From the NCBI GenBank assembly GCA_964613675.1, contig CAZTIH010000010.1:1-35261 (forward strand): a stretch of 35,261 bases of DNA. Reading direction: 5' to 3'. The DNA is from DAIUCA01 sp964613675. GTDB taxonomy: Bacteria; Pseudomonadota; Gammaproteobacteria; Competibacterales; Competibacteraceae. Numbering within the stretch: the first letter of the stretch is position 1; every line of letters begins with the position of its first letter. Made by a program: the position numbers and the translations under genes. Below the pieces are notes generated by a model that worked only from the letters and a program-made list of their open reading frames with translations, searched no databases and had not been told where the DNA came from. Positions 1 to 7,147 of the stretch are shown piece by piece.

Positions 1-54
1 AGCACCACCTTGACATGGTGGGGGTCGTTGGTTCGAGTCCGATCGCGCCTACCA
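1..54 (+). tRNA. tRNA-Val (anticodon GAC), 3' part only
   Basis: The window starts inside a tRNA. A 5-bp anticodon stem (5-9 with 17-21) closes a seven-base loop TTGACAT whose central triplet GAC (12-14) reads valine GUC codons. A T-arm with loop TTCGAGT follows, then the 3' acceptor strand and an encoded CCA at 52-54. The D-arm and 5' acceptor strand lie before base 1. It sits just upstream of infC, where thrS stands in E. coli. Confidence 0.9.
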
Positions 55-65
55 AATATTTCATG

Positions 66-84
66 AGGCGCCGCTGCGCCTTTT
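66..84 (+). terminator. Hairpin with T-run after tRNA-Val
   Basis: A six-base-pair stem AGGCGC/GCGCCT (66-71 with 76-81) with a CGCT loop is followed directly by TTT and, after a short gap, by a second T-rich stretch. This has the form of a weak intrinsic terminator of the tRNA transcript. Only about 30 bases separate it from the infC start, so infC expression may depend on read-through. That is inference. Confidence 0.5.
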
Positions 85-115
85 GTGCTTTTTAAGGTGT
101 TAGGAGAGCTACACC

Positions 116-640
116 ATCGCTACCCAGCAACAAGAAACGCGGTTAAACGACCAAATTACCGCCCGTGAAGTCCGCCTTATCGACGCTGAGGGCGAGCAAG
201 TTGGCGTTGTGCCTATTTTCCGTGCTTTGCAAATTGCCGAAGAGGCAGGCCTTGATCTCGTAGAGGTGTCGCCCACTGCGAAACCTCCTGTGTGCCGAAT
301 CATGGATTACGGTAAGTTTCGCTACGAGCAGAGCAAAAAACAGCACGAAGCGAAGAAGAAGCAGAAACAAATTCAAGTGAAAGAAATCAAGTTTCGTCCT
401 GGAACGGATGAAGCAGATTACCAGGTCAAGTTACGCAACTTGATTCGGTTTTTAGAAGAAGGCGATAAAGCCAAAGTAACCCTGCGATTTCGCGGTCGGG
501 AGATGGCCCACCAGGAGCTCGGCATGACGCTTCTAAAACGTTTAGAAGAAGATCTCGTCGAACACGGTTCGGTTGAGCAGCAACCGAAAATGGAAGGTCG
601 TCAAATGGTGATGGTCGTTGCCCCCGGTAAGAAAAAGTGA
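116..640 (+). CDS. infC: Translation initiation factor IF-3, AUC start codon
   Basis: IF-3 binds the 30S subunit, prevents premature joining of 50S and checks initiator tRNA and start codon. The 174-residue protein has the N-domain, the conserved PPVCRIMDYGKF segment (with the lysine-rich linker after it) and the C-domain KEIKFRPGTDE...RFRGREMAHQ. The first in-frame ATG (209) would remove the first 31 residues, including the family N-terminal segment RLNDQITAREVRLID. An in-frame TAG at 101-103 limits the start to downstream codons. An AGGAG at 102-106 sits nine bases before ATC (116-118), so ATC is the best start. E. coli infC starts with AUU, and the factor represses its own mRNA through this poor codon; the same control is likely here. 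It is the first gene of the infC-rpmI-rplT run. Confidence 0.95.
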   Translation: MATQQQETRLNDQITAREVRLIDAEGEQVGVVPIFRALQIAEEAGLDLVEVSPTAKPPVCRIMDYGKFRYEQSKKQHEAKKKQKQIQVKEIKFRPGTDEADYQVKLRNLIRFLEEGDKAKVTLRFRGREMAHQELGMTLLKRLEEDLVEHGSVEQQPKMEGRQMVMVVAPGKKK

Positions 641-685
641 TGCAAATCCACCGCAAATTGCCCCGATTTCACGGAGCCCTTTTCC

Positions 686-883
686 ATGCCCAAACTGAAA
701 ACCAACCGCAGCGCTGCCAAACGCTTTAAGCGCACGGGGTCAGGTGAGTTCAAACGCGCTCAATCTCACCACCGTCACATCCTCACGAAAAAGTCGAGTA
801 AGCGGAAACGCCAATTGCGCTCGATCACCCTCGTTCATAAATCGGATCATCATCTGGTCGTTCAGATGATGCCCTACGCTTAG
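686..883 (+). CDS. rpmI: 50S ribosomal protein L35
   Basis: A 65-residue, very basic protein starting MPKLKTNRSAAKRFKRTGSG, the standard L35 N-terminus, and ending in the usual MMPYA-like tail. It is a structural protein of the large ribosomal subunit. It lies 45 bases after infC and 12 bases before rplT, the conserved order. In E. coli the rpmI-rplT pair is repressed by L20 binding to the mRNA; no operator was tested here. Confidence 0.97.
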   Translation: MPKLKTNRSAAKRFKRTGSGEFKRAQSHHRHILTKKSSKRKRQLRSITLVHKSDHHLVVQMMPYA

Positions 884-895
884 AGGAGACGCGAT

Positions 896-1264
896 ATGGC
901 ACGTGTTAAACGGGGTGTCATCGCTCGGGCCGCCCACAAGAAAGTTCTGAAAAGAGCTAAAGGTCATTATGGGGCGCGGTCACGGGTTTTCCGCATTGCT
1001 AACCAGAGTGTGACCAAAGCCGGTCAGTACGCTTATCGCGACCGTAAACAGAAAAAACGTACCTTCCGTGCCCTTTGGATTGTGCGCATCAATGCCGCCG
1101 CACGGGATTTTGACTTGTCATACAGCCGTTTCATGGATGGTCTGAATAAAGCGGGCGTCACCATCGACCGCAAGGTGCTCGCCGACATCGCGGTGTTCGA
1201 TAAAGTGGGCTTTGGGCAACTCGCTGAACAAGCGAAAGCCGCCCTTTCCGCAGCCGCCGCCTAA
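896..1264 (+). CDS. rplT: 50S ribosomal protein L20
   Basis: A 122-residue basic protein with the L20 start MARVKRGVIARAAHKKVLK, the helix RDRKQKKRTFRALWI and the C-terminal globular part. It is needed early in 50S assembly and, in E. coli, represses rpmI-rplT translation. Length fits the family (about 118). A GAGGAGACG ribosome site precedes the ATG. It is the last gene before a strong terminator. Confidence 0.97.
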   Translation: MARVKRGVIARAAHKKVLKRAKGHYGARSRVFRIANQSVTKAGQYAYRDRKQKKRTFRALWIVRINAAARDFDLSYSRFMDGLNKAGVTIDRKVLADIAVFDKVGFGQLAEQAKAALSAAAA

Positions 1265-1296
1265 CTTTCATTCCCTTTTTGTGTCACTGCCTGATG

Positions 1297-1328
1297 AGGC
1301 CAAACCCGACGGTTTGGCCTTTATTTTT
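1297..1328 (+). terminator. Intrinsic terminator or attenuator between rplT and pheS
   Basis: A perfect ten-base-pair stem AGGCCAAACC/GGTTTGGCCT (1297-1306 with 1311-1320), four-base loop CGAC, then TTATTTTTG. It ends the infC-rpmI-rplT unit or acts as an attenuator for pheST, as in E. coli. No phenylalanine-rich leader ORF like pheM is visible between 1265 and 1296. Confidence 0.88.
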
Positions 1329-1349
1329 GCCTAAAAACGAGGAAATCCC

Positions 1350-2336
1350 ATGAACGAAACGCAAGTCGCCGAGTGGATTGCCCAAGCGACAACGGCGGCC
1401 GCCCAAGCCAATTTGACCGAACTGGAGCAATTGCGCGTCCATTGGCTCGGCAAAAAGGGCCTAATTACCGAGCAAATGAAAACATTAGGTCAACTTCCCC
1501 CTGATGAACGTCGGCAATTAGGTCAACGTATCAATGTGGCAAAAGAAGCCATTCAACAAGCGTTTAATGACCGTAAAACGGTTTTAGAGGCGGCTGAATT
1601 AAACGCGCAATTAGCAGCTGAAGCCATTGATATTACGCTGCCCGGACGAGGCATATTAAATGGAGCATTACATCCCATTACACGCACGCTTAATCGCATT
1701 GAAGGCTTTTTCATGCGCCGCGGTTTTAGTGTGGCGGAAGGCCCCGAAATTGAGAACGATTATTTTAATTTTGAAGCCCTAAACATTCCGCCTCATCACC
1801 CTGCGCGTGCCATGCACGACACTTTTTATTTTGACACGACCATGCTGTTGCGTACCCATACGTCTAATGTCCAAATTCGCACCATGCAGTCCCAAAAACC
1901 GCCCATTCGCATCATTGCCCCGGGGCGGGTGTATCGCTGCGACTACGATCCCACACACAGCCCAATGTTTAACCAAATCGAGGGGTTACTGGTCGATGAC
2001 GACATTCGTTTTGCCGATTTGAAGGGCATTTTGGTGGATTTTGTCCGTGATTTTTTTGAAGAAGATCTGGAAGTGCGTTTTCGCCCCTCTTACTTTCCAT
2101 TCACCGAACCTTCTGCTGAGGTGGATGTGCGTCGCAAAGGGGGGAAATGGCTAGAAGTTTTGGGCTGCGGCATGGTGCATCCCAAGGTATTTCAGGCCGT
2201 GGGCATCGACCCCGAAACCGTTACGGGTTACGCCTTTGGCTTGGGGGTTGAACGGTTCGCGATGTTGCGTTACGGCGTCGATGATTTACGCCTGTTCTTT
2301 GAAAACGATCTGCGTTTTTTACGTCAATTTCGCTAA
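1350..2336 (+). CDS. pheS: Phenylalanine-tRNA ligase alpha subunit
   Basis: Class II aminoacyl-tRNA synthetase subunit that, with PheT, charges tRNA-Phe. The 328 residues hold an N-terminal coiled-coil arm (about 1-90), the MHDTFYF motif, class II motif 2 GRVYRCDYDPTHSPMFNQIEG-type region (written here in part) and motif 3 FGLGVERFAMLRYG near the C-terminus. Length is that of E. coli PheS (327). The ATG is preceded by a GAGGAAATCCC ribosome site. pheT follows after 22 bases. Confidence 0.98.
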   Translation: MNETQVAEWIAQATTAAAQANLTELEQLRVHWLGKKGLITEQMKTLGQLPPDERRQLGQRINVAKEAIQQAFNDRKTVLEAAELNAQLAAEAIDITLPGRGILNGALHPITRTLNRIEGFFMRRGFSVAEGPEIENDYFNFEALNIPPHHPARAMHDTFYFDTTMLLRTHTSNVQIRTMQSQKPPIRIIAPGRVYRCDYDPTHSPMFNQIEGLLVDDDIRFADLKGILVDFVRDFFEEDLEVRFRPSYFPFTEPSAEVDVRRKGGKWLEVLGCGMVHPKVFQAVGIDPETVTGYAFGLGVERFAMLRYGVDDLRLFFENDLRFLRQFR

Positions 2337-2358
2337 TTCCCTTTAGGAGATCCCATTA

Positions 2359-4722
2359 ATGAAAATTAGCGAATCCTGGTTACGCGAATTTGTGAATCCC
2401 GCACTCCATTCGGATGCCCTACAACATCAATTAACGATGGCCGGTTTAGAAGTCGAAGGCGTCGAATGTGCCGCACCTTATTTTTCTAATGTCGTCGCCG
2501 GGCGCGTAATCGACTTGCAACCCCATCCCAATGCGGAAAAATTGCGCGTTGCAACCATCGCTATTGGCCACGCCTCTCCCCTAAAAATTGTGTGTGGTGC
2601 GCCCAATGTGGCCCTCAACATGACCGTACCCGTCGCGCAGATCGGGGCCGTTTTACCCAATGAGGTTCACATTACGGCAGCGGAGTTGCGCGGTGTTGCC
2701 TCGGCGGGGATGTTATGTTCAGCTCAAGAACTAGGGTTAAGTGAAAAATCCAGTGGGCTACTTCCCTTACCCGAAGAAACTCCTGAAGGCGTTGATTTAA
2801 GGGCATATTTTGGATTTGACGATCCCGTCATCGAGATCAAATTCACCCCCAATCGCGGTGATTGTTTGAGCATGTTGGGCGTTGCAAGAGAAGTCGCCGC
2901 ACTCAATAACTTGCGCATCTGTTATCCACCGACCGCCCCCGTTCCCGCAACCCTTCCCGACCAATTCCCCGTCCATCTCGATGCTCCCATGGCCTGTCCG
3001 CGATTTGCGGCACGGGTGATTCGCGGGGTGGAGGTTTCGCGCCCAACGCCGTTTTGGATGGTGGAAAAGTTACGGCGAGCGGGCATCCGTAGCATCAATC
3101 CCGTGGTCGATGTCACGAATTTTGTGATGCTCGAACTGGGTCAACCCATGCACGCCTACGATTTAGGCCAGTTAAACGAAGCCATTCACGTGCGTTTTGG
3201 CCGCGAGGGCGACGTGCTCGAACTGCTTAATGGTCAGAAAATCACGCCGCAACCCGATGAATTACTGATCGCCGATGCCCAAAAACCTCTGGGATTAGCC
3301 GGCATCATGGGGGGAGAAGGCAGCGGCGTGACCGTTGATTCTACGGCTATTTTTCTCGAATGCGCCTACTTCGATCCCCTGCACATTGTGGGGCGCGCCC
3401 GCCGTTATGGATTGCACACGGACGCTTCACATCGTTTTGAACGCGGTGTGGATTTCAATTTATGTGTGACGGCGGCAGAACGAGCGACGACCCTCATTTT
3501 GGCGATCTGCGGAGGAGAAGCGGGGCCGCTCGTCGATCACTGTGCGACATTGCCCGTGCGTTCTGCCGTCACCTTACGACGCACCCGCTTGGGGCAATAC
3601 TTAGGCACGACAATAAATGACGATATTGTAAAAGATTTGTTAGAACGCCTGGAGATGACCGTCACGCCCACCGCCACAGGATGGTCAGTTGTTCCCCCAA
3701 GTTGGCGGTTCGACATTGAAATTGAAGTGGATTTAATTGAGGAAATTGCGCGCCTCTACGGCTACGACCAATTGCCGACACGGTCTCGTTTGAGCGGAAT
3801 AGCGCCCGCCTCCCCTACTGAAACGCAACGGCAAGTCAACGAAATACGCACCATTTTGGTGCAGCGCGACTATCTCGAAGCGGTTACATTCAGTTTTGTA
3901 GAGGAATCGTCACAGCGTGTGGTTGTACCATTTGGGCCTTCGTTGACCCTAGCGAACCCCATTGCCAGCGATTTAGCCGTTATGCGTCAAACACTTTGGA
4001 TCGGACTTCTCAAGGCGGCTCATCACAATCGTCAACGTCAACAACCCCGTATCCGTCTCTTTGAAATTGGAAATGTATTCTTAGGGGGAGAAGCGACACA
4101 GGCAACCCAAATTTCTCGTGTAGGCGGAGTAATCATGGGCAACTGTACCCCTGAACAGTGGGGTATCACCTCGCGTAAAGTCGATTTTTACGATCTTAAA
4201 GCCGATGTCGAAGCTTTACTGCCTCCCGAAATCGCTTTTGAATTCACTCGATCCGATCATCCCGCCCTTCATCCCGGACAAGCGGCGGCTCTATTGCGGG
4301 GAGGGGAGGTGGTCGGCCATTTAGGCGCAATTCATCCGCAGGTCGCCAAAAATTTCGATCTCGATGGAACGATTTTTCTGTTTGAAATTGACCTCGCTGC
4401 CCTCACCCTGGGACAGCTTCCCTGCTATAAACCGGTGTCGAAATTTCCCATGAGTCGTCGAGACATCGCCCTTGTTGTCCAGGACAACACCGATGCAGCG
4501 ACGATTTTACGTCTCATTCGCCAACATGGCGGATCGCTGTTACGCGACGCTTTTTTGTTTGATGTGTATCGCGGAAAAGGCTTGGCGGAAAATGAGAAAA
4601 GTCTCGCTTTCGGCTTGATCCTACAAGATTTTTCCAGCAATCTTACCGACGCTGCGGTGGATAACACCGTGTCCCAAATAGTCACCGAGCTAAAAAATAC
4701 ACTCGATTGTCGTCTACGCTAA
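2359..4722 (+). CDS. pheT: Phenylalanine-tRNA ligase beta subunit
   Basis: The 787-residue partner of PheS in the (alpha-beta)2 enzyme; it carries tRNA binding and the tyrosine editing site. Visible parts are the N-terminal MKISESWLREFV, an EMAP-like tRNA-binding OB domain (about 40-150, with PHPNAEKLRV), the B3/4 editing domain (about 210-390), the B5 domain (about 400-475), the class II core and the C-terminal ferredoxin-fold anticodon-binding domain (about 695-787, FPMSRRDIALVV). Length fits E. coli (795). A TTAGGAGAT ribosome site precedes the start. Confidence 0.98.
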   Translation: MKISESWLREFVNPALHSDALQHQLTMAGLEVEGVECAAPYFSNVVAGRVIDLQPHPNAEKLRVATIAIGHASPLKIVCGAPNVALNMTVPVAQIGAVLPNEVHITAAELRGVASAGMLCSAQELGLSEKSSGLLPLPEETPEGVDLRAYFGFDDPVIEIKFTPNRGDCLSMLGVAREVAALNNLRICYPPTAPVPATLPDQFPVHLDAPMACPRFAARVIRGVEVSRPTPFWMVEKLRRAGIRSINPVVDVTNFVMLELGQPMHAYDLGQLNEAIHVRFGREGDVLELLNGQKITPQPDELLIADAQKPLGLAGIMGGEGSGVTVDSTAIFLECAYFDPLHIVGRARRYGLHTDASHRFERGVDFNLCVTAAERATTLILAICGGEAGPLVDHCATLPVRSAVTLRRTRLGQYLGTTINDDIVKDLLERLEMTVTPTATGWSVVPPSWRFDIEIEVDLIEEIARLYGYDQLPTRSRLSGIAPASPTETQRQVNEIRTILVQRDYLEAVTFSFVEESSQRVVVPFGPSLTLANPIASDLAVMRQTLWIGLLKAAHHNRQRQQPRIRLFEIGNVFLGGEATQATQISRVGGVIMGNCTPEQWGITSRKVDFYDLKADVEALLPPEIAFEFTRSDHPALHPGQAAALLRGGEVVGHLGAIHPQVAKNFDLDGTIFLFEIDLAALTLGQLPCYKPVSKFPMSRRDIALVVQDNTDAATILRLIRQHGGSLLRDAFLFDVYRGKGLAENEKSLAFGLILQDFSSNLTDAAVDNTVSQIVTELKNTLDCRLR

Positions 4723-4744
4723 AAATTAAGAAGGGTAAGCGGAC

Positions 4745-5131
4745 ATGGCCTTAACAAAAGCAGATTTAGCCGAACGCCTGTTTAACGAACTGGGCATCAA
4801 CAAGCGCGAAGCCAAGGATTTGGTTGAATTTTTTTTCGAAGAGATTCGGACAGCGCTTCACAAAGGCGATCAAGTCAAACTGTCAGGGTTCGGAAATTTC
4901 GATCTTCGGCAAAAAAACCAACGTCCTGGACGTAATCCAAAGACAGGGGAAGCAATTCCCATCACGGCGCGCCGCGTAGTGACTTTTCGCCCCGGCCAAA
5001 AGCTCAAAGCCCGAGTCGATCAAGTCGCAACACAACGGGCCGCCCGTAATACTGCCGCCCCCTCCGCCAATCTCTCGCTTCCCATCGACGCTGAATGCAG
5101 AGTTGAACGGGGCGAAATGGAAAAAGCCTAA
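4745..5131 (+). CDS. ihfA: Integration host factor alpha subunit with C-terminal extension
   Basis: DNA-bending protein of the HU/IHF family, acting as a heterodimer with IhfB in replication, recombination and transcription. Residues 1-96 match E. coli IhfA closely, including KLSGFGNFDLR, the beta-arm RPGRNPKTGEAIPITARR and VTFRPGQKLK. The protein is 128 residues against about 99 in E. coli: a tail of about 30 residues rich in Ala, Arg and Glu follows the usual end. It is placed after pheT, as in E. coli, with an AAGAAGGG ribosome site in the 22-base gap, so it is likely co-transcribed with pheST. Confidence 0.96.
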   Translation: MALTKADLAERLFNELGINKREAKDLVEFFFEEIRTALHKGDQVKLSGFGNFDLRQKNQRPGRNPKTGEAIPITARRVVTFRPGQKLKARVDQVATQRAARNTAAPSANLSLPIDAECRVERGEMEKA

Positions 5132-5187
5132 TCTAAAGCGGATTTAAAGTTCGTCGATGAAGGGGCGGCGACTTGAAATCCTTTTCG

Positions 5188-5210
5188 GCCCGAATTGCTC
5201 GGGCTTTTTT
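5188..5210 (+). terminator. Intrinsic terminator after ihfA
   Basis: Stem GCCCGA/TCGGGC (5188-5193 with 5199-5204), loop of five bases, then six Ts (5205-5210). It closes the pheS-pheT-ihfA unit. The antitoxin gene start at 5225 lies only 14 bases beyond it. Confidence 0.88.
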
Positions 5211-5224
5211 ATGGGGTAACTATT

Positions 5225-5563
5225 GTGGAAACCAACACCGAAAACACCAAAACGATGGTGACGGCCACCCGTCTCGGGGCAAGCGGGCAGGTCACTGTGC
5301 CGTCGAGTTATTGGCAAGTCCTCGGCATTCGGGAGGGCGATGAGGTTGTGATTCGTCTTGAAAACGGCGAATTGAAATTAACCAGTCGCGTCAATGAGTT
5401 ACGCCGCGCTCAAGCGTTAATTTTTAATCAGCTTTCGTTTAACGAGACCCCCGCCCTTGCTAACGCGCCCACCCAACGCCCGAGTGCGCCGCCGCCAATA
5501 GGAGGGACAGGTTCAGAAATGCGGCCACGTCAACCTTCTTCAACTTCAACTCCTGCCCCGTGA
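5225..5563 (+). CDS. AbrB/MazE/SpoVT-type antitoxin (VapB-like)
   Basis: A swapped-hairpin AbrB-type DNA-binding domain is seen at about residues 13-57, with LGASGQVTVPSSYW and LGIREGDEVVIRLENGELKL. Such proteins bind their own promoter and neutralise the partner toxin. The C-terminal 50 residues are rich in Pro, Ser and Thr and probably disordered; toxin-binding parts usually lie in this region. GTG at 5225 is the first start after the terminator hairpin; ATG at 5255 is the alternative (102 residues). The PIN gene follows after nine bases, with GAGGTG overlapping the stop codon, which shows a coupled pair. Confidence 0.8.
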   Translation: METNTENTKTMVTATRLGASGQVTVPSSYWQVLGIREGDEVVIRLENGELKLTSRVNELRRAQALIFNQLSFNETPALANAPTQRPSAPPPIGGTGSEMRPRQPSSTSTPAP

Positions 5564-5572
5564 GGTGCTGAA

Positions 5573-6001
5573 ATGAATGCAAATACCTCGACGGCTAATG
5601 CCGTTCTGGATTCAAGCGCAGTGATGACCTACCTCTGTCGAGAACCGGGCTGGGAAATCATCGAACCGTATTTAGGCAACAATTCGGTGATTAGCGCCGT
5701 GAGCGTGGCCGAAATCGTCGCGGCGCTCAGCGATAAGGGCGTTGCCCCAGAGATTATTGGCAAGGCCCTAAATCTACTCCGACTTCAAACCGTTCCTCTG
5801 GACGCCGAACTTGCCGTTGCGGTGGGACTATTGCGACAAGCCGTTCGCCATCTCGATCTCTCTTTAGGCGGCTGTGCGTGTTTAGCCTTGGCTTACCGAC
5901 GGGGACTGTCCGCCGTTACGACGGATCATTCTTGGCAACATCTGGGAATTGGCGTCGATGTGCGTTTACTCACAGATGGCGAGTTGGCCGAAGCCTCGTA
6001 A
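5573..6001 (+). CDS. PIN-domain protein, VapC-like toxin with altered active site
   Basis: 142 residues of the PIN ribonuclease fold. VapC toxins cut RNA, often tRNA, with a cluster of acidic residues holding a metal. Here D13 (in AVLDSSAV), E47 (VAEIVAA) and D118 (TTDHSW) are present. In the family motif LSLGDRACLAL the aspartate is Gly100 (LSLGGCACLAL). The toxin may therefore be weak or inactive. It is co-translated with the AbrB gene and ends four bases before the convergent solute-binding gene. Toxin-antitoxin assignment rests on pairing and fold; activity is unknown. Confidence 0.85.
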   Translation: MNANTSTANAVLDSSAVMTYLCREPGWEIIEPYLGNNSVISAVSVAEIVAALSDKGVAPEIIGKALNLLRLQTVPLDAELAVAVGLLRQAVRHLDLSLGGCACLALAYRRGLSAVTTDHSWQHLGIGVDVRLLTDGELAEAS

Positions 6002-6005
6002 CCCG

Positions 6006-6767
6006 CTATTCCTGCCAATCATTTAGATCATATTTCGACAAAATCTGTGCCAATCTTCCGGATTGGAGCAACTCTCTGATGCCTTCATCCACCATAGCAG
6101 CCCAACGCGGCGACTCAGGCCGTTGAGGCGTAAATCCCACCCATAAATCCACGCCAGGCTCGCGATATGCAATTTTTGCTTGATACCCCTCAGCCATCCG
6201 CGCTGCATTGAATTCAAACACAAAATCGTACTCAATCAGCGTGTCAACGCGACCTGCAAGCAATAAGCGAATGAGATTTTTGCTCACCTCTTCTCCGCGC
6301 AAGAGATGAACTCGATCTTGGTTACGCGCATTCGTCGCAATGTAATCATCAATCGCACCGCTATCGTAGTGATAACCCGCAATGGCTCCCAGCCGTCGGT
6401 TAAACAGGCTCGTGATCCCGTCATATTGAAAGTTGTCCCCCTCACGAACCACCAAGGCTAACGAAGGCTTTCCCAACGGCTCGGTGTGCAGAATCAAGCT
6501 CGGCTCCTCCCCTTCTGAAGTGCCTAAAGCCCCGTCGATATTGCCATTTGCGGCCTCGCGTAGCGTCCGCACCCACGGCATCGTTTTGTAATCAATCTCA
6601 ATTCCGTGCGGGGCAAAAATTTCTTGAAGAATTTCAACGGCATACCCCGGTTGTGCGGTATCGGGTTCACAATTAAAGGGACAAAAAATGTCCGCCCGAA
6701 GCTGCAATACGGTTTGTGCGTGACCGATGGTCATCGTCAGTAATAACAGGGCAAAGATGCGCAACAT
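6006..6767 (-). CDS. Periplasmic solute-binding protein, family 3 type
   Basis: 253 residues with a Sec signal peptide (about 1-17, LLLLTMTIGHA then Q) and the two-lobed fold of family 3 binding proteins: FCPFNCEPD with a likely disulfide pair, GYAVEILQEIF, a second-lobe segment GAIAGYHYDSGAIDDY, and a C-terminal helix IRELLQSGRLAQILSKY. Such proteins bind amino acids or similar small molecules in the periplasm. No ABC permease or ATPase is adjacent, so it may be a stand-alone sensor or share a transporter. It begins 23 bases after crcB and is probably co-transcribed with it. Substrate unknown. Confidence 0.85.
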   Translation of the reverse strand: MLRIFALLLLTMTIGHAQTVLQLRADIFCPFNCEPDTAQPGYAVEILQEIFAPHGIEIDYKTMPWVRTLREAANGNIDGALGTSEGEEPSLILHTEPLGKPSLALVVREGDNFQYDGITSLFNRRLGAIAGYHYDSGAIDDYIATNARNQDRVHLLRGEEVSKNLIRLLLAGRVDTLIEYDFVFEFNAARMAEGYQAKIAYREPGVDLWVGFTPQRPESPRWAAMVDEGIRELLQSGRLAQILSKYDLNDWQE

Positions 6768-6790
6768 GGAAACCTCATCGTTTTATGATC

Positions 6791-7147
6791 TTAAAAAATG
6801 ACAAATCGCCGTCCACCATAAAATCCCAACGCCGCCGCGCCAATACAAATCGCTATTGAAGCCAGAATGTAGCCCATCGCCATTGTGCTATTGCGTTCTT
6901 GAAGCAACACCACTACCTGTCCACTGAAGGTCGAAAATGTGGTGAACCCGCCGCAAAATCCGACCATGAGCAAAAGTTTCAACGGCGACGCCAACGATTG
7001 GGCCATAAAGTACCCCAACATGCCCGATCCCAACCCATTGATAAGCAAGGTGCCCCAAATGCCGCTGATGGCGTGGTTAAGCAAAAACCGTCCAATTCCC
7101 CCCACGGCACTGCCAAATCCGACTAAAGCAATTTCAATTACGGTCAT
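6791..7147 (-). CDS. crcB: Fluoride exporter CrcB/FluC
   Basis: 118-residue inner-membrane protein with four hydrophobic segments. The family signatures are present: GSAVGGIGRFLL near the start, the GTLLINGLGSGMLGYF segment, and GFCGGFTTFSTFS, the conserved pore and phenylalanine-box motif. Dual-topology dimers export fluoride and protect the cell. Crc/Flu genes are often under a fluoride riboswitch, but none was recognised upstream; that upstream region is coding for the divergent peptidase. The start codon overlaps the start of the divergent gene within CATG at 7145-7148. Confidence 0.95.
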   Translation of the reverse strand: MTVIEIALVGFGSAVGGIGRFLLNHAISGIWGTLLINGLGSGMLGYFMAQSLASPLKLLLMVGFCGGFTTFSTFSGQVVVLLQERNSTMAMGYILASIAICIGAAALGFYGGRRFVIF

